From positions 80,312,917-80,376,916 of the forward strand of contig NW_026622874.1 of assembly GCF_023065955.2 (NCBI RefSeq): a stretch of 64,000 nucleotides of DNA. The letters run 5' to 3'. This document shows, in pieces, positions 55,112 to 64,000 of the stretch (positions within the stretch are counted from its first letter, which is position 1; every line of letters starts with the position of its first letter). The stretch is from Ursus arctos. Taxonomy: Eukaryota > Chordata > Mammalia > Carnivora > Ursidae. The position numbers and the translations under genes are program-made. The notes beneath the pieces were generated by a model that saw nothing but the letters and a program-made list of their open reading frames with translations, was not told the origin of the DNA and searched no databases.

Positions 55112-57760
55112 TTTCTCAATTTCTTTCATGAGTGTTCTGTAGTTTTCGGAGGATAGATCCTTTGCCTCTTCGTTTAGGTTATTCCTAGGTATCTTATGGT
55201 TTGGGTTCAATTGTATATGGCTTTGACTCCTTAATTTCTCTTTCTTCTGTGTCATTGTTAGTGTATAGAAATGCAATTGATTTCTGTGCTTGATTTAAAC
55301 GTGCCACTTTGCCGAGTTCCAGTATGAGTTCTGGCAATTTGGGGGTGGAGTCTTTTGGTTATCAGCATCATGTCGTTTGTGAAGAGTGAGTTTGACTTTT
55401 TCTTTGCCAATGCCTTTTATTTCCTTTTGCTGTATGATTGCTGAGGCTAGGGCTTCTAGCGCTATGTTGAACAGCATTGGTGATAGTGGACGTCCCTGCC
55501 ATGTTCCTGACCTTAGGGGACAAGCTCTCAGTTTTTACCCATGCAGAATGAATGGGCTTTTCCTAGGTGGCTTTTATGATATTGAGGTATGTTTTGTCTA
55601 TCCCTACACTGTGAAGAGTTTTAATCAAGAAAGGATGCTGTACCTGTCAAATGCTTTTTCTGTATCTATTGAGAGGGTCATGTGGTTCTTGTCCTTTCTT
55701 TTATTAATGTTGTGTACCCCATTGATTGGTTTGTGCTGGTTGAGCCACCCTTGCAGCCCAGGAATAAATCCCACTTGGTCATGGTGAATAATCCTTTTAA
55801 TGGACTGCTGGATCGTATTGGCTAGTATTTTGGTGAGAATTTTTGCGTCCATGTTCATCAGGGATATTGGTATGTAATTTTCCTTCTTGGTGAGGTCTTT
55901 ATCTGGTTTTGGGATCAAGCTAATGCTGGCCTTGTAGAAAGACCTTGGAAGAAGACTTTAGTTCTTTAAATGTTTGGTAGAATTCCCCTGGGAAGCCATC
56001 TGGTCTGTGCTCTTATTTGTTGGGAGATTTGTGATTACTGCTTCAATTTCCTTGCTGGTTATGGGTCTGTTCAGGTTTTCTTTTTCTTCTTAGTTCAGTT
56101 TTGGTAGTTCAGACATCTCTAGGGATGCTTCCATTTCTTCCAGGTTGCCTAATTTGTTGGCATGTAGTTGCACATAATATGTTCTTATAATTGTTTGTAT
56201 TTCTTTGGTGTTGATTGTGGCTCTCCTCTTTCATTCATGATTTTCTTTATTTGGGTCCTTTCTCTTTTGGTAAGTCTGGGCAGAGGTTTATCAATCTTAC
56301 TAATTCTTTCAAAAGAACCGGCTTCTTCTTTCATTGATCTGTTCTACTGTTCTTTTGGTTTCTATTTCCTTGATTTCTGCCTTAATCCTTATTATTTCTC
56401 TTCTCCTGCTGGGTTTAGGCTTTATTTGCTGTTCTTTCTTCAGTGCCTTTAGGTGTCAGGTTAGGTTGCATTTTGAGACCTTTCTTGTTCTTTGAGAAAG
56501 GCTTGTAGTGCTATATGCTTCCCTCTTAGGCCTGCCTTTGCTGCTTCTCAAAGGTCTTCAATAGTTGTATTTTCATTTTCATTTGTTTCCATGAATTTTT
56601 AAAATTCTTGTTTAATTTCCTGGTTAACCCATTCATTCTTTAGCACGATGCTCTTTAGCCTCCATGTATTTGAATTCTTTCCAACTTTCCTCTTGTGATT
56701 GAGTTCCAGTTTCAAAGCATTGTGGTCCCACAATATGCAGGGAATGATCCCAGTCTTTTGGTACCAGTAGAGAAATGATTTGTGACCCAGTATGTGATCT
56801 TTTCTGGAGAATGTTCCATGTGCACATGAGAAGAATGTGTATTCTGTTGCTTTAGTTTGGAATGTTCTGAATATATCTGTGAAGTCCGTCTGGTCCAGTG
56901 TGTCATTCAATGTCCTTGTTTCCTTGTTGATCTTCTGCTTAGATGATCTGTACATGGCAGTGAGTGGGGTGTTAAATTCCCCTACTATTATTGTATTATT
57001 GTCCATGTGTTTCTTTGATTTTGTTATTAATTGGCTTATATAATCGGCTGCTCCCCTGTTCAGGGCATAAATATTTACAATTGTTAGATCTTGTTGAATG
57101 GACCCTTTAATTATGGTATAGTGTCCTTCCTCATCCCTTATCACAGCCTTGATTTGAAATCTATTTGTCTGATATAAGGATTGCCACCCCAGCTTTCTTT
57201 TGATGTCCATTAGCATGATAAATGGTTTTCCACCCCCTCACTTTGAATCTGGAGGTGTCTTTGGGTCTGAAATGAGTCTCTTGCAGACAGCATATGGATG
57301 GGTCTTGCTTTTTTCTCCAATCTGATACCCTTTGTCTTTTGATTGGGACATTTAGCCCGTTTACATTCAGAGTAATTATTGAACGATATGAATTTAGTGC
57401 CATTGTATTATCTGTAAAGTCACTGTTTCTGCCTCATTTATCCTAGCACTTAGAACCTCCATTTTCTATTGCATCTCATTAATAGCCTTTTTGATTTCGA
57501 GTTGGTTAGATTTTAGTTCTTTTATTTCTCCAGAAAGGGATTCTGTAGTGTCTTCTATGCTTTTTTCAAGCCCAGCTAGTTATCTCTATTGAACTCTACT
57601 TCCAACATCTGACTTACGTCCATACTGATTAGGGACCTGGCAATCAGCACTGCCTCTTGTTCTCTTTTTTGAGGTGAGTTTTTCCATCTTGTCATTTGGT
57701 GCAGTGAAGAATAGATGAGTGAGAGAACAAAATACTAAAACGGCAACAACGACCCCAAAG

Positions 57761-58376
57761 AAATATACACCGAACGATACTCTGGATCCTGTGTGTATTT
57801 TGGTCTGTTTGTTAGAAAACTAGATCCCAAAATCGTAAAGAAAGAAAAACTTACATATGTACCAAAATAAAATTGAATACAATGGAAAGATAGAATGTAA
57901 CCGTACAAATGGAAATTAAAAGACAAAAACCAAAGTGGAAAAAAAGGGAAAATAAAAGAATATACACTGATAGGTGAACAGAACACTATATCCTGAGTGT
58001 ATTTTGGTCAGTTTGTTAGAAGAAACTACATCTCAAAATTGTAAAGAAAAGCATATTTATATATACAAAAATTAAACAGATTGAAAAGATAGAATGTATC
58101 TGTAAAGATGAAAATTTAAAGAGACTTTAAGAAAACAAAACGAATAAACAAAAAAAAAAAAAAAGAAGAAGAAGAAGAAGAAGAGGGGGAAAAAAGAGAA
58201 TATGATCAGACAGGTGAAGAGAACTGAACCATACACTAGATTCTGGTTGTATTTTGGTCTGTTAGAGGAAACTGCATCCCAAAATTGTAAAGAAAAAAAC
58301 TTGAGTATTTACAAAAACAAAATTAAATACAGTGAAAGGATAGAATGTAACTGTACAAATGAAAATTTAAAAAGAT
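57761..58376 (-). repeat. L1 5' UTR tandem copies (mirror)
   Basis: Mirror of 6660-7275. Confidence 0.8.
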
Positions 58377-59542
58377 TTTTAAGAAAGAGTTGATGAAATA
58401 AGAAATGGGTTGAAAAATGAAAGAGAAAAAAAATTAAAATTGAAAGACTCGAGATTCCTGGGGAAACAACCATGAATTCTATATACTATATTCCCCTAGT
58501 GCTGAAGTTTTGCAGTTCTCAATGATTGGTATACTCGGTCTTGAATGGATATTCTTGGAGATCTTGGGGAGGGGCCTGTTGCCTTGATTCTCAGGTATTT
58601 TTGTCAGGGCTGAATTGTAGCGCCCTTGCCAGGGTCCCGGCTAAGTAATCTGGTCTAGTTTGCTCTATGTGGCTTTTGTTCCCTGAAGGGTTTCTGCCCA
58701 GCTTTAGCGGATGTGAGAATGAAAATGGGGGCCTCCCAAACTCCAGTCCCGGATCCGGGAACTCGGGGACCCACCCCTGAGTGCTTCCTCAGGGAAAAGC
58801 AGTCAATCATTCCTATCTCCCTGGTCTCCGCCCGCTCTCTGTGCTCACCCAGCCTGTGACTGAGCATCTGTATCTCAAGCCTGGATGCCACTGGTGTCTC
58901 TAAACCCTGCAGACTCCTGCAGTGCACACCCTGAGCTGTTCCTCCCTGGGGAGGAATGGGGGATTCTGCTGGTTCTGCCATTTGCTGGGCCCCTGCTCAG
59001 AGAGCGGTTGCCTGGCCATTCTGCAGTTCATGGTATATGGCATCCCTGAGCTAAGAGCCCACTCCTGGGCTCACTGATTCCAGGTGGCTCCCTGCTCCGA
59101 TGCCTGCGAGCTCTGCCACACTCAGGCACCCCTGTTATTTCTGTGACCCCGGGGATCCCGAGACCACACTAACCCACCTAGGATTCTGCCCTGTTTTGCC
59201 ACCTGGGCACCTTTCAGGCAGGGACATCCCTCACTGGAGCAGACTTCTAAAAGCTCTGATTTTGTGCTACATTTCTCTACCACTTTCTTGTAGCCAACTA
59301 ACAGAGGTTCCCTCCCCCTGCAGTTTATCTTTCCGCATATCACCTCAGATTCACTTCACACCTCCTACGTTGGAGAAGGTGGTCACTTGTTCTATTTGGA
59401 GAGTTGCAGCTATTCTTTTATTCCATCTTGTGTTGCGTTCACAGATGTTCCAATGGTTTGATAGCTATCTAGCTGAATTCCAGGAACCGTATGAAATTAA
59501 GGTCTTCTGTTCCTCCTCCATCTTGGATTCTCTCCAGGAATA

Positions 59543-59946
59543 CATTTTAAATCGCAACCCAATATGTTTATAGATACATAACAAAGAAGAGTTAATAGAA
59601 TAATATTTATTCTAGCCTGCAATACGTTATGATGGACTTTATTCTACTTCATTTGTCTTTGATGCCATTTGCAACCTATGAAAATGCCCAACAATAGAGA
59701 AATGATTAAATTATTCATGGTATTTAATATTATATAACTTAAAAACATGATGCAGGTAGTTATTTGTAACATGGAAAGAACACAGTATCTTGTTGAGAGG
59801 AAAAGGGCTGTGAATGAATGTAAATATTATGCTATTTGTTGAAAAACAAAGTTTGAAAGGATACACGGGCCAAAAATTTAACATGTCCTTCTTTCGTAAT
59901 AATACGTTCCTGTGCTTTCTGAATGTCTACCTTCGAAACATAAAGG
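59543..59946. other. AT-rich spacer (mirror)
   Basis: Mirror of 5090-5493. Confidence 0.4.
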
Positions 59947-60198
59947 CATGCAGCTAATATTTATTGAACATTTACTATGTGTGCCAGGCACTGGACTCAA
60001 AGCTTTACATGTATTACTGTTTCATTTCAGCCCCTCCAAACCTGAGATGGTATAACCGTCTATTTTGCAGAGTGGAAATGGAGGCTCAAAGACTCACAGT
60101 AAACTGCCTGAGGTTGGAGTGAAGAAAAGGGCAGATCTGGAGCTCAAAGCCATGTGTATCTGACAACAGAGTTCATGCTTTGCATGTTAGGCTGTGCT
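59947..60198 (-). mobile_element. MIR (mirror)
   Basis: Mirror of 4838-5089. Confidence 0.85.
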
Positions 60199-60673
60199 GC
60201 CTGATAGAGAGTAGACCGGAGGGTGCCTGCCAGTTAGCATGGGCCAGATGTTACTGTGTGTAACTAGTAGCCCTGTGTCTTAGCGGCTTCTAACGAGGGA
60301 AGTATCTTTCTTGCTCCTGCCAGACACCCACATGGTCTTCCTGGGACCAGGATAAAAGCAGACCCACCGTAGGTAACTGCCAGGTGCTATATGAGATGGA
60401 CAGAGGGGATGCCAGACTCAGTTGTCCCAAGTGTTCTGTTTGAGGTGGCACCCCTCACTCCCACTCACATCTCACTGGCCAGAGCACGTCACAGGGATGC
60501 ATCTAACTTCCAGGGTCAGATGACACCCTGACATGCTTGGTGGAGCCTACTGGGGCCACCACATGGTGCCACCCCTTCTAGGGGACTGTGCAGGGGCAGA
60601 GGAGGTGCATGGGGCATTGGTAGGAAATGACAGCTGGACTAAGTCAGGATGAGTTTGCTTTATCCTTGACCAG

Positions 60674-60760
60674 GTGGAATTTGTCTCAGAACCGCCCAAA
60701 ACCATCACTGGCAAGATTAAAAGGAGTGACCTTTGGAAAAAGGAGTTCAGTCAGATGTAA
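60674..60760 (+). CDS. ACSM-type terminal exon (right copy)
   Basis: Identical mirror of 4276-4362, with the acceptor ending at 60673 and TAA at 60758-60760. Confidence 0.65.
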   Translation: MEFVSEPPKTITGKIKRSDLWKKEFSQM

Positions 60761-60965
60761 TCAGCAAAACCCTCAGAAACCACTGTGTCATCTTTGCCAA
60801 ATCCCTGGCTGCCTCAGTTTCCCCACTATGGAGAGTGTGAGGGGGGGAGTGTTGGACGTTGATTTGTAAGAGCACCACATTTCAGCATTTTTGTTCTTTT
60901 AAATTAATGTCAGTTACTCTCCTGCTTCCAAGTCCCCGAGTGAGCGCTCAGAATGTGGCTGGGGT

Positions 60966-60971
60966 AATAAA
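60966..60971 (+). terminator. Poly(A) signal of the ACSM-type exon (right copy)
   Basis: AATAAA; mirror of 4065-4070. Confidence 0.5.
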
Positions 60972-61795
60972 CGGATATCAGCATCCAAGGGGACTTGTGT
61001 TGTGCTTTTATTCTGTGAATGAACCAGTGCTAAATGCTGTCCTTCCATGATTCTCCCCAAGCCCCAGCAGAGAGGCCTCTCGGGCCAGATTCTCCTCCTG
61101 GTTCCAGGGGCCCTGGGTGACTCCTTTTGTCTATTCAACAACCAGGACACAGAGATCTGGGGAGGGACCCTTCCTTGGCCCCAGGTGTCCACCTCTGCCT
61201 GGCTTGCCCATGCCCTGCTAGAGGGTGAGGTCAAGGCCAGAGCTAGTGAGGTGGCTGGGGAAGGGGAAGGGGCCGAGGGCAGCCCAGCCTGGTGAGTCCA
61301 CTTGGCTGCCAGACCATTCTTCACTGCTCCATCCAGCCTCCCATGGATCTGCTCCCTTTGCTGCCTCTGAATGCTGCTGCTGCTGCTGTTGCTTCCAGAT
61401 GCCAGCCTTTATCAGCACAGGTGTGGGAGGGATCTGCCCTGTGGGGACCCAGGAATCCTGTAAGACTCCTCCAGTCCTTTCCAGGGGTGCCCAATCCCCC
61501 ATTCCTTCCAAGGTAAGCCCAGGAGCTGCATTTCTCAGCCCTCCCTAGGGGACCCCACTCACTCACCCTTCCCAGGGCCCAGGAATCCCTCAGCCTCGCC
61601 AGGGGCCCATAACTCTGTCCACTCTTCATGACCTCCTCCTGCCATCTGGAGCCTGAGAGATGATGTGTGCAAAGCACACGACTTAGCACAGGCCTGACAC
61701 AGGAGGGACCTGTGGTTGTCACCAGTGCAACACTGGTGTGACATAACAGCTGACGTGAGGCACCAGATCTGGGAGACACTTGCCCCATGGAGACG
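60972..61795. other. GC-rich stretch (mirror)
   Basis: Mirror of 3241-4064. It carries C at 61076, complementary to G, where the left arm has T at 3960. Confidence 0.5.
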
Positions 61796-61951
61796 ATGAT
61801 ACTGATGTCCAAAGGTGCTCAGCATGTGTCTTTCACTTGGCCTCCGCACAGTTACGGACACAGGCGTGGACACTCGCAGTTCACTGAAGGAAACCAGCCC
61901 AGGGTCACACAGCTGGTAAGCAGCACAGCTGGATCTCAAACTCTCGGCTCC
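61796..61951 (-). mobile_element. MIR fragment (mirror)
   Basis: Mirror of 3085-3240. Confidence 0.65.
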
Positions 61952-63365
61952 CGGCCCTGTCTCCAGGGGCCACGAAGGGCTTTGTGGATGGGAGGCTGAC
62001 ACTGGCTTTGGGGACACTTTTCACCTCCATGAGTGATCTCACCTGTTTGATGCCCCCAAACTCTGTTCACTGCTTCTTCTTTCCCTGCTCCCTGTTCCAG
62101 TTATAATCAGGTGACCCTGGCCATCCTTCATGGAATTCCCTAGTCCCCCTTATAGCCTGGGCCTCTCTCTGTTCACTTTTGGGCTAGTCTGACTCCACCC
62201 CTTCTGTAGCTGGTCTCTCCTTCTATAACCAGGACAGCCCAACTCTGGGGCTCTTGAGGTGGGCAGCGGCATCTAAACAGAATTTAATACTAATGTTTTG
62301 TGATCCTTCTTTTGTTTTTGTTCGCTTGTTTTTTTATCGTTTCTCTATATTTATGTTAAAGATACTGTTTTCCTAGTTTAGCAGAGCTAGAATGGTTCCT
62401 ATTTACAAGAAATTTGCAAAATAATGAAGTGGTGGTTTGTAGAGCACTGATTTTCAGCTGCCTTGGGCCTGAATGAGTTGGGGAAACATTGTGTTAGTCC
62501 TAGAGAGAAACAGTTTAGGAAGTGCTGCTCAGGACAGGGCCCAGGAGAGATGATCACAGGGGTTCATCGAGTAACCTGGGCCCCTGGATCTCCCAGGAGA
62601 GAAGCTGGTGAACGTTTTCTCTTAAAATGCTCTCATTCCTGGAGGTCCCAGGAGATCCCATGAGAGTCAGCTTGGATTGATTCCCTGTGTGGTTCATAAC
62701 GTAAAGCCCAAGCTAATGGGTAGGAGGGTCATAGAGATAAGTGACAGATCTACCGCTGTTTGCAGTATTAAAATGTCTTGGTCAATTAGGGATGATTTTG
62801 AGACCGTACAATCTTCTCACACCAATATTCCAGGAATTTCTGGCCAGAAGACGTATTTGATTATAATTTTATGATGCTCATTTCACTGAGTTCCAACATC
62901 GCTCTTTTTCTTTGGGATTTCTTTACTCTTATTTACAGAGTTACTTCTCAAATTCTAAACATACGGGAATTTCTAGTTAGCTTTTTATAGTGATTTCTAG
63001 CCCATTTTATTACCAAAATGTACTCTGTGTGATTTCACTCCCTGGAAACATTGAAATTTCCCCTGTGGACAAAATAAATCGGGTGCATTTTTGTAACTGC
63101 ACCCTGTGTGCCTACAGTTAATGTGTCCTCCACAGTGGTATAAGGATGTGGACAGATATGTGGAGATAGCTGTGGGATTCAGATGGTTTGCTTTCAGGAC
63201 CTACATCTTATGGATGTTCAATCTGCACTGAGTTGCTGAGAGGGGGCTGAAACCTCCCACCCTGCTTGAGTATTTGATTGTTGTTGCAGTTCTATCCTCC
63301 TTTGTTTTTTATGTTGTTCAGCCAATGGCCCTAGGACGGGAGTTGGGAAAGGAAGGAGAGAGCGC
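61952..63365. other. No gene or recognised repeat seen (mirror)
   Basis: Mirror of 1671-3084. Confidence 0.5.
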
Positions 63366-64000
63366 CCAGAAGAAGGAAATACATAGCCATCCAAGCCTCA
63401 CTCAAAAGAATAGAAAAATCTAAAATGCAGTTTTTATATTCTCACCTCCAGAAGCTGGAACAGCAACAGAGGGACGGGCCTAATCCACGCATGAGGAAAC
63501 AGTTGACCAAGATTAGAGCAGAAATCAATGAATTAGAAACCAGGAGTACAGTGGAGCAGATCAACAGAACTAGAAGCTGGTTCTTTGAGAGAATCAATAA
63601 AATTGACAAACCGCTGGCAAGACTTATCCAAAAGAATAGAGAAAGGATCCAAATTAATAAAATTATGAATGAAAAAGGAGAGTTCACAACCAACACCAAT
63701 GAAATTGGAAGGATTATTAGAAACATTTATCAACAGCTCTATGCCAATAAATTAAGCAATCTGGAAGAGATGGAGGCCTTCCTGGAAACCTATAAACTAC
63801 CAAGACTGAAACAGGAAGAAATTGATTTTTTAAACAGGCCAATTAATTATGAAGAGATTGAGTCAGTGCTAAACAACCTTCCAAATAACAAAACTCCAGG
63901 CCCGGACGGTTTTCCTGGGGAATTCTACCAAACATTCAAAGAAGGAATAATACCTATTCTCCTAAAGCTATTTCAAAAAATAGAAACAGAAGGAAAGCTA
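63366..64000 (+). mobile_element. L1 ORF2 fragment (mirror), cut by the window end
   Basis: Mirror of 1036-1670. The same open RT frame begins near 63425 and runs to the last base. Confidence 0.95.

Larger units (their letters stand above)
53338..59542 (-). mobile_element. L1, nearly full length (mirror)
   Basis: Mirror of 5494-11698 with the same disabling changes. Confidence 0.92.
34024..64000. repeat. Right arm of the inverted repeat
   Basis: This is the mirror of 1036-31012. It starts at the first base after the N gap with AGCTTGG, which is position 31012 of the left arm read backwards. It is still matching at the last base of the window, so it should continue beyond it, because positions 1-1035 have no visible partner here. 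All features of the left arm recur with the strand flipped. Confidence 0.97.

Noticed and set aside
1..64000. tRNA genes suggested by the SINE heads
   Set aside because: The SINE heads derive from a tRNA but lack an intact cloverleaf and are followed by SINE bodies and tails.

Overview
The window is eukaryotic genomic DNA from a carnivoran mammal. It carries many tRNA-Lys-derived Can-SINEs (SINEC type: a head resembling GCGCCTGGGTGGCTCAG, a tail resembling AAATAAATAAAATCTT), several L1 elements with a carnivore-type 3' end, MIR fragments and a decayed gammaretrovirus-like ERV. Several SINEs contain the body variant GGCTCCTCCGCTATGAGCC, which I associate with arctoid caniforms (bears, seals, mustelids). 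The order is well supported; the family is inference. There is no bacterial gene, tRNA, rRNA or CRISPR array.

The dominant feature is one huge inverted repeat. Positions 1036-31012 and 34024-64000 (29,977 bp each) are reverse complements. Every landmark I could pair obeys x + x' = 65036, so there is no net insertion or deletion between the arms, and I found only three base differences (3960/61076, 17857/47179, 17860/47176). Both arms run past the visible limits: the right arm meets the window edge, and the left arm meets a 200-N assembly gap (33824-34023) through the central segment 31013-33823. This is either a young or gene-converted palindrome of the sex-chromosome ampliconic type, or an assembly artefact in which one locus was placed twice head to head. 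Identical simple-repeat lengths in both arms, and a right contig that begins exactly at a HindIII cut (AGCTT), keep the artefact explanation alive.

Layout of the left arm (the right arm is its mirror): an L1 ORF2 fragment (1-1670); a MIR, the terminal exon and poly(A) signal of an ACSM-type acyl-CoA synthetase, and a second MIR (3085-5089); a 9-kb L1 block of one nearly full-length element followed by a truncated one (5494-14565); a SINE/L1 cluster and a degenerate 60-bp minisatellite (15188-18287); an ERV gag-like/pol/env remnant (18761-22437); an old L1 split by two SINEs (22640-24480); and then a gene-bearing central part.

That central part holds the most interesting material. Gene 2 (24587-26507, minus) is a two-exon model: a CpG-rich promoter with two CTCF-like motifs, a first coding exon of only ATG CTG followed by a strong donor, and a second exon ending in a stop, giving about 124 residues. 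Gene 1 (28241 to beyond 33374, minus) has several exons whose splice phases all agree, a terminal coding exon with a very good acceptor, and a poly(A) signal. Part of gene 1 is tandemly duplicated as a 2.42-kb unit carrying a phase-0 exon pair (154 + 83 nt = 79 codons). The assembly gap lies inside this duplicated zone. The two copies of the 83-nt exon differ by 10 bases that change 9 amino acids, against roughly 7% divergence in the adjacent intron. I recognise neither gene. In the right arm both genes run outward on the plus strand, so the palindrome would carry two divergent, head-to-head copies of each.
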